A stretch of 49,496 bases of DNA from Bacteroidales bacterium KHT7 (GTDB lineage: Bacteria; Bacteroidota; Bacteroidia; Bacteroidales; Bacteroidaceae), in assembly GCA_900102385.1 (NCBI GenBank), contig FNBQ01000028.1, forward strand, positions 1 to 49,496, written 5' to 3'. Positions 19,502 through 27,314 of this stretch are shown here, one piece after another; positions within the stretch are counted from its first letter, which is position 1, and each line of letters starts with the position of its first letter. Below the pieces are notes generated by a model. The model saw only the letters and a list, made by a program, of their open reading frames with translations. It was not told the origin of the DNA and did not search any database. The position numbers and the translations under genes were made by a program.

Positions 19502-21280
19502 ATGGAGTTGATAAAAAGAAGACTTGAAGCTTTGCGCTCGTGGATGAAAAAAAATGCAATCGACGCTTTTGTCGTCCCGAGCACAGATCCGCACGACGGC
19601 GAATATGTTCCGCAGCATTGGGAAGCAAGAAAATGGATTTCGGGCTTTACGGGCTCGGCTGGTACATTCGTCATAACAAACAGTAATGCAGCCGTTTGGA
19701 CAGACTCACGATATTTCATCCAAGCAGAGCAGCAGCTCGAAGGCACAGGCATAAGACTGATGAAAGCGGGGCTCGACTCCACTCCTACCATAGCCGAATA
19801 TCTGGCAAAAGAGCTGAAGCCGGGAAGCAACGTGGGCTTCGACGGATGGTGCTGCACATCGTACGATTTCATCCCATCAAGCCTCAACGCGGTTGCTACC
19901 TCCGACCCATTCGACACGATTTGGGAAGGCAGACCAGAACTGCCGCTCGACCAAGTAGTCATACAGCCTCTGGATTTTGCCGGCGAGTCTGCCGAAAGCA
20001 AGATTTCGAGAATAAGGGCTGTCCTAAAGGAAAGAGGAGCCGACGCAACGGTTCTGACAAGACTCGACGACATAGCATGGACGCTGAATCTGAGAGGCAA
20101 CGACGTGCATTGCAATCCCGTTTTCATCAGTTATCTTGTTATCTCACAAAGCAAGGCAAATCTATTTATCGACAAACGAAAGATTACGGGCGAGGTTGAG
20201 AGTTATCTGGCAAAATGCGGCGTTGAGTGTTATGAGTATGCCGATTTCCTGAAATTCGACTTTCATCTGCCAACAGACAGACTGACAGCATTCTGTCTCG
20301 ACGACTCGTGCAACTATGCCGTCCGCGACTATATCACCAACATCTCAGCCAATTTCTGTCTGCTGAGGGGCGACAACTCGCCTATCGTGCCGCCGATGAA
20401 GGCAGTAAAGACAAAGCAGGAGCAAGACGGATTCCGCAACGCGATGCTTCGCGACGGCGTGGCTCTCGTTAGGTTCGAGATGTGGCTCGAAGAGAATGTT
20501 GCAAATGGCAATCTAACGGAGATAAGCATTGACGAGAGGCTGACATCGCTCCGCGCCGGGCAGGACTTGTTCAAGGGGATAAGCTTCGACACGATAGCGG
20601 CATATCAGTCGCACGGGGCAATTGTCCATTACGAGGCAACGCCCGAGACTGACGCAGAGATAAAACCAGAAGGTATGCTGCTTATTGACTCAGGCGCACA
20701 GTATCAGGACGGTACGACCGACATAACCCGAACATACGCCCTCGGAGAAGTAACAGACGAGCAGAAACGCGACTATACGCTTGTCCTGAAAGGTCACATT
20801 GCCCTCAGTTCGGCTGTCTTTCCCGAAGGGACTTGCGGCACTCAACTCGATGTACTTGCACGTTCGGCAATGTGGAAGCACGGCATAAACTATCTGCATG
20901 GCACGGGGCACGGCGTTGGCTCGTACCTCAACGTTCACGAAGGTCCTCACCAGATTAGAATGAACCACATGCCTGCCGTTCTGAAAGCGGGAATGACCGT
21001 AACCGACGAGCCGGGAATATACAAGAAGGACAAATACGGCATCAGAATAGAGAACACTCTTCTGATTACAGACGACAGGGAGACTGAGTTCGGCAAGTTC
21101 CTGAAGTTCGAACCGCTGACGCTATGCCCTATCGACAAGAAGCCGATTGTAAGAGAGATGCTAACCGTCGATGAGATTGAGTGGATAAACAACTATCACA
21201 AAACGGTTTACGACAAGCTCGCGCCGCTACTCAACGACGAGGAGAAGGCATGGCTGGCAAACGCAACATCTAAAATCTAA
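19502..21280 (+). CDS. pepP: M24B Xaa-Pro aminopeptidase
   Basis: The 592-residue protein has two creatinase-like N-terminal domains (about 1-300) and a C-terminal pita-bread metallopeptidase domain. The five dimetal ligands are visible in order: the aspartates of LLIDSGAQY and TTDITRTY, the histidine of HGTGHGVGSYLNVHEGP, the glutamate of TVTDEPGIY, and the glutamate of GIRIENTLLI. The length matches the long three-domain aminopeptidase P (about 600 residues) found in Bacteroidetes and eukaryotes. It removes an N-terminal residue preceding proline, in the cytoplasm. The hexapeptide-repeat gene follows after 6 bases and is probably co-transcribed. Confidence 0.93.
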   Translation: MELIKRRLEALRSWMKKNAIDAFVVPSTDPHDGEYVPQHWEARKWISGFTGSAGTFVITNSNAAVWTDSRYFIQAEQQLEGTGIRLMKAGLDSTPTIAEYLAKELKPGSNVGFDGWCCTSYDFIPSSLNAVATSDPFDTIWEGRPELPLDQVVIQPLDFAGESAESKISRIRAVLKERGADATVLTRLDDIAWTLNLRGNDVHCNPVFISYLVISQSKANLFIDKRKITGEVESYLAKCGVECYEYADFLKFDFHLPTDRLTAFCLDDSCNYAVRDYITNISANFCLLRGDNSPIVPPMKAVKTKQEQDGFRNAMLRDGVALVRFEMWLEENVANGNLTEISIDERLTSLRAGQDLFKGISFDTIAAYQSHGAIVHYEATPETDAEIKPEGMLLIDSGAQYQDGTTDITRTYALGEVTDEQKRDYTLVLKGHIALSSAVFPEGTCGTQLDVLARSAMWKHGINYLHGTGHGVGSYLNVHEGPHQIRMNHMPAVLKAGMTVTDEPGIYKKDKYGIRIENTLLITDDRETEFGKFLKFEPLTLCPIDKKPIVREMLTVDEIEWINNYHKTVYDKLAPLLNDEEKAWLANATSKI

Positions 21281-21286
21281 AAAAAT

Positions 21287-21838
21287 ATGGCACTAATAAA
21301 ATCGATAAAAGGACTTACGCCTAAGTTTGGCAAAGACTGTTATTTTTCTGAGAACGCCACAATCGTAGGCGATGTTACGATGGGCGACGAATGTTCGGTA
21401 TGGTTCAACGCTGTTGTGAGGGGCGATGTGAACTACATCAAGATTGGCGACCGCGTTAATATTCAGGATGGCAGTTGTCTGCACACCGCATACCAGAAGG
21501 CTTATATTGAGATAGGTAACGACGTGACAATAGGTCACAACGTGACGCTTCACGGCTGCAAGATTAAGGATTTCGCCCTCGTGGGAATGGGCGCAACGGT
21601 TCTCGACAACGCGGAGATTGGCGAGGGGGCGATTGTTGCTGCCGGCGCGTTGGTGCTGCAAAACGCAAAGGTTGGCGACTATGAACTTTGGGGCGGCGTC
21701 CCTGCGAAATTCATCAAGATGATTGACCCTGAACAGACGATGCAACTGAACAAGACGACTGCCTCGCACTATGTTATGTATAGCAAATGGTATGCTGAAG
21801 AAACAATTGACAATTCTGAGTTGAAAGTTGAAAATTGA
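21287..21838 (+). CDS. Gamma-carbonic-anhydrase-like hexapeptide protein
   Basis: The 183-residue left-handed beta-helix protein carries hexapeptide repeats (about 20-145), including SENATIVGDVTMGDECSVWF and DVTIGHNVTLHGCKI. The histidines in SCLHTAYQ, TIGHNVTLHGC match the gamma-carbonic-anhydrase zinc triad, so it belongs to the YrdA/gamma-CA-like family; catalytic activity is not proven. It is likely a trimer. The last 12 or so residues (after WYAEE) are encoded by a 7-base repeat array that continues past the stop codon, so the native C-terminus appears to have been extended by repeat sequence. Confidence 0.9.
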   Translation: MALIKSIKGLTPKFGKDCYFSENATIVGDVTMGDECSVWFNAVVRGDVNYIKIGDRVNIQDGSCLHTAYQKAYIEIGNDVTIGHNVTLHGCKIKDFALVGMGATVLDNAEIGEGAIVAAGALVLQNAKVGDYELWGGVPAKFIKMIDPEQTMQLNKTTASHYVMYSKWYAEETIDNSELKVEN

Positions 21839-21910
21839 AAAAATCATAATTGACAATGGACAATTCAGAATTGACAATTCACAATTCATAATTGATAATT
21901 CAAAATTATA
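21805..21910. repeat. Heptanucleotide tandem repeat running out of the gamma-CA gene
   Basis: Degenerate 7-base units of the form AATTSAN repeat head to tail. Five units lie inside the coding sequence (21805-21839: AATTGAC, AATTCTG, AGTTGAA, AGTTGAA, AATTGAA). After an 8-base break, nine follow in the spacer (21848-21910: AATTGAC, AATGGAC, AATTCAG, AATTGAC, AATTCAC, AATTCAT, AATTGAT, AATTCAA, AATTATA). The stop codon of the gene is inside the array. Confidence 0.9.
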
Positions 21911-21956
21911 GAAAAAGGGGACATTTTTGTCTTTTGGTAAATACGAAATGGTGGCA

Positions 21957-22011
21957 AGGTACGTCCAAGGTACGTCCAGGGTACATCCAAGATACGTCCA
22001 AGATACATCCA
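21957..22011. repeat. 11-base tandem repeat, five copies
   Basis: Five head-to-tail units: AGGTACGTCCA, AGGTACGTCCA, GGGTACATCCA, AGATACGTCCA, AGATACATCCA. The consensus is AGRTACRTCCA; all differences are transitions at three positions. A period of 11 is close to one helical turn. Confidence 0.95.
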
Positions 22012-22111
22012 AGCAAGCCGGAAGGAATAGGAAAACAATTCAAAAGGTAGACAAAAGATTCGATGGTAGTTCGTCTAAAATCTTATGAAGGGCTTCTATG
22101 GGTCGGGAGAC

Positions 22112-22139
22112 AATTGACAATTCATAATTCATAATTCAT
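22112..22139. repeat. Second heptanucleotide block, four copies
   Basis: AATTGAC followed by three perfect AATTCAT units. It is the same family as the array at 21805-21910, 200 bases away, with the first 11-base array in between. Confidence 0.9.
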
Positions 22140-22352
22140 TTGGAATTAAATTATTTTTGCGAGTTCGGAATGCCATTGCCGACTGTTGATTATACTTATT
22201 ACAGACTCTGAAAACCCGAACGGAACCCGAAGCTATCCCGAATAAATCCTACGGCAAACTCCAATCAACGGCATGCACTCAGTAAGAATGCTCCATCACC
22301 TGCCGCAATGGGCGACCACTTTCAGGGTAGATGATGTTCGTGTCGTTTTAGT

Positions 22353-22406
22353 CCGCAGATCTTACGGATGCTGCGGTTACTGAGAGGTGACGCATCCAGC
22401 GTCATT
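22353..22406. other. Two adjacent small hairpins
   Basis: CCGCAGATC pairs with GATGCTGCGG (one bulged base) around loop TTACG at 22353-22376. TGACGC (22388-22393) pairs with GCGTCA (22399-22404) around loop ATCCA, extendable by two G-T pairs. No T-run follows, so they are not ordinary terminators. Confidence 0.5.
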
Positions 22407-22476
22407 CCAAATAATCATCTCATGATACAGGAAAAGATGCATTAATATACGTTAGTCGAACCTATGATGAAGCTAC

Positions 22477-22520
22477 CCCCTTGCTACCATCTTACTATCC
22501 CCTTACTACCCCCTTACTAT
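22477..22520. repeat. Second 11-base tandem repeat, four copies
   Basis: Units: CCCCTTGCTAC, CATCTTACTAT, CCCCTTACTAC, CCCCTTACTAT. The consensus CCCCTTACTAY is unrelated in sequence to the array at 21957 but has the same period. Confidence 0.92.
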
Positions 22521-22547
22521 CAACCTAGCAAGAAAGGGACTTTTTGT

Positions 22548-22593
22548 TATATTTTTGCATGATGATTCATTTACCATCTGTATATTTTTGCAT
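22548..22593 (+). repeat. Duplicated promoter-like 13-mer
   Basis: TATATTTTTGCAT occurs at 22548-22560 and again at 22581-22593. Each copy resembles a Bacteroidetes -7 region, but no plus-strand gene follows before the terminator at 22671-22716. Confidence 0.6.
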
Positions 22594-22662
22594 AATGCGA
22601 TTTGTTCGAATAACTAAATGCAGAAAACGTATTTCCTTACCACGAATTCGCGTGATTTTTTG

Positions 22663-22716
22663 AAAAAAAGCGGAAGAAGGAAGATGGATGTGTTGCGTCC
22701 TATCTTCCTTCTTCCG
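22663..22716 (-). terminator. Terminator of the response-regulator operon
   Basis: CGGAAGAAGGAAGAT (22671-22685) and ATCTTCCTTCTTCCG (22702-22716) form a perfect 15-base-pair stem. On the minus strand it is followed by CTTTTTTTC. Confidence 0.92.
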
Positions 22717-22760
22717 TATTCAATAGTTACCTTGCAAAAGCAGGCAAACGAAAAGTCTGA

Positions 22761-23432
22761 TTAGATGAAGAACTCGCTTTCGTCTACAAGACCGGCACGA
22801 AGCGCATATTTGATTGCATCGTGAACGCAGTTTACGCCAAGTTTGCGGAAGATATTCTTGCGGTGCGAGTTGATTGTGTGTACGCTCGAGAATCGGTCGG
22901 CGGCGATTTCCTTCGTCGTTTTGCCAAGGGCTATGGCCTTCAGAATCTCGCGTTCGGTATGAGTGAGTTCGTCGCGACGGTTCTCAGCCTCGGCTGCCTT
23001 CTGCAACAGAATCTGCGTTGCCTGCTGCGAGATGTAGCGCACGCCCGTCATCACATAGTGAAGAGCCTCGCGCATACTGTCGAGCGATGCGTCCTTGTAG
23101 GCAACACCCACGTTCTGAGTCTGATAAACGACATAGCGAAGGAAGTTTGGCGTAAGTTCTTCTGACAAAAGTAGCCAGCACGATGTGTTCTGATAAAGGT
23201 CGCACACAATCGTAAAGTTCTCCTGATTGGTGAAGTCGAACATAGTATAATCTACCACAACCGCCGTTTTCTTGCCGTCGCGAAGCAGATTGTTCAACTG
23301 CGTTTTGTTCTGCGCATAGGCAATCTCCAAGTCTTCGATATGAATTTCCTGTGCCACGCTTCGGCTCAAAGCCTCGACAGCGTATGCCGTAAGAGGCTGA
23401 TTATCTGCTATAATAAGTCGTTCTACTATCAT
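22761..23432 (-). CDS. NarL/LuxR-type response regulator without a visible partner kinase
   Basis: The 223 residues have a receiver-like N-terminal domain (about 1-130) and a GerE/LuxR helix-turn-helix (about 155-215, LTHTEREILKAIALGKTTKEI then SSVHTINSHRKNIFRKLG). The putative phospho-acceptor is the aspartate of AVVVDYTMFDF near residue 61. The acidic pair expected near the N-terminus is reduced to D10 (IIADN), so classical phosphorylation is uncertain. No sensor kinase gene lies nearby. It starts 33 bases after the hydrolase/nucleotidase gene and is probably its downstream operon partner, closed by the terminator at 22671-22716. Confidence 0.88.
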   Translation of the reverse strand: MIVERLIIADNQPLTAYAVEALSRSVAQEIHIEDLEIAYAQNKTQLNNLLRDGKKTAVVVDYTMFDFTNQENFTIVCDLYQNTSCWLLLSEELTPNFLRYVVYQTQNVGVAYKDASLDSMREALHYVMTGVRYISQQATQILLQKAAEAENRRDELTHTEREILKAIALGKTTKEIAADRFSSVHTINSHRKNIFRKLGVNCVHDAIKYALRAGLVDESEFFI

Positions 23433-23465
23433 GTTTGCGTTTTGTTTATTGGTTTTCTTAAGGTA

Positions 23466-24554
23466 TTACTGACCGCCGAGTCGTTCGAAGAAGACGATGA
23501 TGTCGTCCCACGTCTTGAACGGGTCTTCGCCAAACTTGATGAACGTGCCCATAAACTTGTCGGCTCCGTTTACATCGCGGTCGTCAATAAGATAGTCGCC
23601 ATAGTTAAGTTCCTTGTGGTGGCTCACGATAAGGCGGCGGAAAGAACCTACTCCGAGATGCTTCTGCACCCACATCAGCTTGTCAGACCATGCCGTTGGG
23701 TTGCTGAAAGGCGGACTCGTGAGGATGTACGTGTCGTAATGCTCGGACAGATAGCGGAAAGCCTTCACCGCGCTTGGCATAGGGTCGAGATTGGCAAAGA
23801 ATCCCGGAATGTCGTAAACCCTGCCCTTGTACTGCTCCAGCAGAGCCTCGTCCTTAATTTTGCGCCATCCGTTGTCGAAGTCGGCAAGAACGCCGTCCAT
23901 ATCGATATACAGAACCGGCTTGCTGCGCCTCTCCTGTCTGTCGTCAATCCAGTTGATTATCGGGAATACCGAGTTTATCAGCACGCTGTCGTTCAGGCGA
24001 TGCTCGCCATCGAACATTATGCCGTTTATATAATGCGAGGCGAACATATCGAACGTGTGAACCACCGGATCTTTATCGCCAAACAGTCCGTAGACGCGCG
24101 TTCTGCGCTCTTCCTCATCAACATTCTCGAAGCAATGCGATGCCACCTCCTTAAAGGCATCAGCCTCATCTTGGGTTACGAAGAACTCAGTTGCTCCGTC
24201 CTCGCGCGGATTGAGCCATTTCTGCTTGCCCATTCCATGCAGAGTCTTCAGCGTCTCGCCTATCTGGAACGCCGGGTTTACAAGAATACGGTCGAATCCG
24301 TAGAGCTGCTCGGCATACATTCCGCCCATAGATGTTCCGATGATGAGGTCGGGCTTTTCCGTTTCGCAGATATTATGCAGCAAGTCCATCGCCTCGTGTG
24401 CGTTGAGAGGCAGGTCGGGCGCAACAACACGCGTGTTTGGCAGCATGTTGCGCAGGTTCTTTACTGTGCCCGAAGCTCCCGACGATGCAAAACCGTGAAC
24501 ATAGAGTATAGTCTTGCCCTTCATCAGTTCGGGGCGTTGGTATATCAGCTCCAT
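23466..24554 (-). CDS. Fused YqiA-like esterase and 5'-nucleotidase
   Basis: The start is taken at ATG 24554 (362 residues), where the promoter at 24581 fits; an upstream ATG at 24665 would lie beyond that promoter. Residues 1-205 are an alpha/beta hydrolase of the YqiA/UPF0227 kind: LYVHGFASSGAS, nucleophile S75 in GTSMGG, acid D160/D162 (FGDKDP) and H185. Residues 212-362 are a HAD-fold 5'(3')-deoxyribonucleotidase: D218 and D220 in YIDMDGVLADF, TSPPFSNPTAWSDKLMWVQ (about 279-297), and D323/D324 in YLIDDRD. All catalytic residues of both halves are present. The fusion suggests linked ester hydrolysis and nucleotide dephosphorylation, but the substrate is unknown. Confidence 0.88.
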   Translation of the reverse strand: MELIYQRPELMKGKTILYVHGFASSGASGTVKNLRNMLPNTRVVAPDLPLNAHEAMDLLHNICETEKPDLIIGTSMGGMYAEQLYGFDRILVNPAFQIGETLKTLHGMGKQKWLNPREDGATEFFVTQDEADAFKEVASHCFENVDEEERRTRVYGLFGDKDPVVHTFDMFASHYINGIMFDGEHRLNDSVLINSVFPIINWIDDRQERRSKPVLYIDMDGVLADFDNGWRKIKDEALLEQYKGRVYDIPGFFANLDPMPSAVKAFRYLSEHYDTYILTSPPFSNPTAWSDKLMWVQKHLGVGSFRRLIVSHHKELNYGDYLIDDRDVNGADKFMGTFIKFGEDPFKTWDDIIVFFERLGGQ

Positions 24555-24580
24555 AATATCGCTTTTTTTGTTTTTCGTTG

Positions 24581-24588
24581 CAAAGATA
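24581..24588 (-). promoter_or_regulatory. -7 box for the fused hydrolase operon
   Basis: TATCTTTG on the minus strand (plus-strand CAAAGATA) lies 27 bases upstream of the ATG at 24554 and helps to fix that start. Confidence 0.6.
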
Positions 24589-24653
24589 ATGCTTTGTAGA
24601 CGAGAAGCACACGAAAAAAGAACGTTTTTTATGCTTTTTAGAATAAAAAATTG

Positions 24654-24661
24654 TAGTTTTG
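24654..24661 (+). promoter_or_regulatory. -7 box for the flippase gene
   Basis: TAGTTTTG matches TAnnTTTG and lies 39 bases before the TTG start at 24701. Confidence 0.55.
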
Positions 24662-24700
24662 CCACCTACTATTATAAATATACAAAAAACATATAGATAA

Positions 24701-26143
24701 TTGGAATCTCTAAAGGAAAAGACAGCAAAAGGTCTGTTTTGGGGCGGACTGAGCAATGGAATACAGCAACTGCTCAATCTGGTGTTCGGAATATTCCTCG
24801 GCCGACTGCTCTCACCATCGGAATACGGAATGGTGGGAATGCTCACCATATTCTCGCTCATAGCCGGAAGCATTCAGGAAAGCGGATTCATTGCCGCCAT
24901 CGTGAACAAGAAGGAAGTAAAGCATGAGGATTACAACGCCGTGTTCTGGTTCAGCTGCCTCACGAGCATCGTCATCTACTCCATTCTGTTTGCCGCCGCT
25001 CCGCTGATAGCCGATTTCTTCCACACGCCCGAACTTACAGCTCTGGCGCGCTATTCGTTCATCAGCTTTGTAATTGCCAGTCTCAGCACCGCGCACTACG
25101 CCTATCTTTTCAGGAATCTGATGGTGAAGCAACGCACCATCGCCACGTTCTTCGCCATGGTCGTTTCGGGAATTTCTGGCGTTACGATGGCTTTCTGCGG
25201 ATTTTCGTATTGGGGAATTGTTACGCAGAACATCATCTACATCTGCATAACCACGGCTTTTGCATGGCATTTTGCCAAGTTCATGCCTTCGTTCAAGATT
25301 GATTTCAGTCCGCTGAAAAAGATGATTGGTTTCAGCTGCAAGATTCTGCTAACCAACATCTTCAATCACATAAACAATAATATCTTCACGGTAATTCTCG
25401 GTAAGTTCTATTCAGACAAGGAAGTAGGAAACTACACTCAGGCAAACAAGTGGAACACTATGGGACACTCGTTCATAACCGGAATGATGAACCAAGTGGC
25501 GCAGCCTGTCCTTGCCAGCGTAGAGGGCGACAACGAGCGTCAGGCGCGTGTCTTCAGAAAGATGCTGAGGTTTGCCGCCTTCGTTGCATGCCCGGCAATG
25601 CTCGGACTGTCTATAATCGCACCCGAGCTGATTGAGATTACCATCGGAAGCGCATGGGCTGAGAGCGCAAAGATGATGCAGATTCTGTGCATCGGCGGTG
25701 TGTTCATCCCGATAACAACGCTTTATTCGAACCTGATTGTGACAAAGGGCAAGTCGGACATCTTCCTCTACAACACCATAGCCATAAGCGTTACGCAACT
25801 GAGCATCGCACTCATAACCTACCCTATTGGACTGAAGGTGATGCTCTACGCCTTTATCTGCGTAAACATAGCATGGATTTTCGTGTGGCATCATTTTGTA
25901 AACCGCGAGATAGGACTTCCGCTCTGGGGAACGATTGGCGACATAAGCCGGTTCTTCGCCCTTGCTGTCATCGCCATGACGGCTGCCTACTATTCGGGCA
26001 TCGCCATTGGCAACATATACATAATGCTCGGCGTTAAAATTATCGTCGGAGCATCGGCATACGCTGCCCTACTGTGGATATTCAGAATCCCGGAGCTGAA
26101 CGAGGGCATAGAGTTCGCAATGCAAAAAATAAGAAAGAAATGA
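24701..26143 (+). CDS. Polysaccharide flippase (Wzx/MOP family)
   Basis: The 480-residue, very hydrophobic protein has about a dozen membrane helices and the N-terminal pattern TAKGLFWGGLSNGIQQLLNLVFGI typical of lipopolysaccharide/exopolysaccharide exporters (RfbX/MviN-type). It would flip lipid-linked sugar units across the inner membrane. The start codon is TTG: an in-frame stop lies directly before it, and the next internal methionines would remove the first helix. A family 2 glycosyltransferase overlaps its stop by four bases, so the two are translationally coupled. The pair looks like a small surface-glycan module. Confidence 0.9.
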   Translation: MESLKEKTAKGLFWGGLSNGIQQLLNLVFGIFLGRLLSPSEYGMVGMLTIFSLIAGSIQESGFIAAIVNKKEVKHEDYNAVFWFSCLTSIVIYSILFAAAPLIADFFHTPELTALARYSFISFVIASLSTAHYAYLFRNLMVKQRTIATFFAMVVSGISGVTMAFCGFSYWGIVTQNIIYICITTAFAWHFAKFMPSFKIDFSPLKKMIGFSCKILLTNIFNHINNNIFTVILGKFYSDKEVGNYTQANKWNTMGHSFITGMMNQVAQPVLASVEGDNERQARVFRKMLRFAAFVACPAMLGLSIIAPELIEITIGSAWAESAKMMQILCIGGVFIPITTLYSNLIVTKGKSDIFLYNTIAISVTQLSIALITYPIGLKVMLYAFICVNIAWIFVWHHFVNREIGLPLWGTIGDISRFFALAVIAMTAAYYSGIAIGNIYIMLGVKIIVGASAYAALLWIFRIPELNEGIEFAMQKIRKK

Positions 26144-27114
26144 AGAAGGTATCGGTCGTGATGTGCACCTACAACGGCGCGCGCTACATCAGAGAGCAGA
26201 TTGAGTCGCTGCAAAGGCAGACTTATCCGCTGCACGAGATTATCGTTCAGGACGATGGCTCGACCGACGGCACTTGCGACATCGTGAGCGAATACGCTGC
26301 GCAGAATCCTGTCATCAGACTTATTCACAACGACGGCGCGCACGGCATAAACAACAACTTTTTCTCTGCCTTGCACAAAGCCGAGGGCGAATTTATTGCG
26401 ATTGCCGACCAAGACGACATCTGGGAACCAGAGAAAATTGAATGGCAGATGCAGGCGATAGGCAGTCATCTGTTATGCTCGGGACAGAGCAAGCCTTTCT
26501 CTTCCGACGGATTTCCTGTAATCTGGGACAGCCGAAAGCCTAACTATCACATATTGCGACTCTGCTATCTGGGCGAACTTGCAGGACACACGATGCTCGT
26601 GAACCGCAAAATACTTGATTATTTGGGCGAAAAACCGAAATACAAATACATGTACGACTGGCAACTGCAAATGATTGCGGCCGCCAACAACGATATTGTA
26701 TATATAAATAAGGTGTTGGTGAACTTCCGCCGGCACGCCGACGCATCTACCGCAACAAAGCCTACAAGCAGCAAGTTCGGACTGAAGAAAGAGCTGAGCA
26801 CGATGCTAATGCTCATCGTCCACCGACGTGCGTTGAAGCAACACATCATAGAGCGTTTTGCAGCCATCGAGGAGTTGCTTTCGGCTCTTCCGTTCAACAC
26901 GGCTGACAAAAAGACAGCCATCGAGATGGCTCACTATCAGCAGAAAAAAGGTCTGTTTAACATGATAAAATTCTCATTCTTCTGTGTAAAACACCGAAAC
27001 TATCTGTTTCACACCGAAGAGAAAAGACATCTTGTTGCAATAGCAAGAGCATTGTATTATCCTGTTTATTGCGGATATTACTACCGTGGAATCTTAAAAG
27101 ACAATCAAAAATAA
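26140..27114 (+). CDS. Family 2 glycosyltransferase
   Basis: The start is ATG 26140, overlapping the flippase stop as ATGA, because the GT-A fold begins at once (MKKVSVVMCTYNGARYIREQ). The nucleotide-sugar binding DDGSTDGT (about 38-45) and the metal-binding IADQDDIWEP are intact. The 324 residues resemble rhamnosyl- or galactosyl-transferases of O-antigen or capsule synthesis (WcaA-like). It acts at the cytoplasmic face of the membrane, with the flippase beside it. The acceptor and donor cannot be told from sequence. Confidence 0.92.
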   Translation: MKKVSVVMCTYNGARYIREQIESLQRQTYPLHEIIVQDDGSTDGTCDIVSEYAAQNPVIRLIHNDGAHGINNNFFSALHKAEGEFIAIADQDDIWEPEKIEWQMQAIGSHLLCSGQSKPFSSDGFPVIWDSRKPNYHILRLCYLGELAGHTMLVNRKILDYLGEKPKYKYMYDWQLQMIAAANNDIVYINKVLVNFRRHADASTATKPTSSKFGLKKELSTMLMLIVHRRALKQHIIERFAAIEELLSALPFNTADKKTAIEMAHYQQKKGLFNMIKFSFFCVKHRNYLFHTEEKRHLVAIARALYYPVYCGYYYRGILKDNQK

Positions 27115-27198
27115 GCGTACAGCCCCACTTTTGCTTACATTTTGCAATCACCACCCCATAGAAGCGGTTGTAAAACATAAAAATTACTTACATTTTAT

Positions 27199-27231
27199 TT
27201 TGGCATATTCCGTTTTTTTAGATTATATTTG
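27199..27231 (+). promoter_or_regulatory. Promoter of gdhA
   Basis: TTTG (27199-27202) and TATATTTG (27224-27231) are separated by 21 bases, and the ATG follows at 27315 after an 80-base leader. Confidence 0.65.
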
Positions 27232-27314
27232 CATTAACGATATATGACAAAGTGCAACCAAACGCTTTACATATTATCATTGCAAATACGAAACCTTATA
27301 TAAAAATTGTAGTT

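Larger units (their letters stand above)
21839..22760. other. 922-base gene-free spacer rich in short repeats
   Basis: No convincing coding sequence was found on either strand. The spacer holds the heptamer array, two 11-base tandem arrays, a second heptamer block, a pair of hairpins and, at its right end, the terminator of the response-regulator operon. A promoter-like TATTTTTG lies at 22152-22159 with no gene after it. The unexplained middle part (22160-22440) is of ordinary base composition and could hold an untranslated RNA or a decayed gene. Confidence 0.7.

Noticed and set aside
21293-22012. A 239-codon minus-strand frame over the tandem repeats and the hexapeptide gene
   Set aside because: Its N-terminal repeats (WTYLGCTLDVPWTYL) are just the translated 11-base array, and the remainder is antisense to the gamma-carbonic-anhydrase-like gene.
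21957-22520. CRISPR array
   Set aside because: The units are 11 bases and directly adjacent with no spacers, and no cas gene is in the window.
23340-24599. A 419-codon open frame on the plus strand
   Set aside because: It lies antisense to the fused hydrolase/nucleotidase and response-regulator genes, whose motifs are complete. Its protein is rich in V, H, R and L with no recognisable motif, as expected for a shadow frame.
24555-24665. Longer start for the hydrolase/nucleotidase at 24665
   Set aside because: The extra 37 residues would lie upstream of the -7 box at 24581-24588 and overlap the promoter region of the divergent flippase gene. The domain begins right after ATG 24554.
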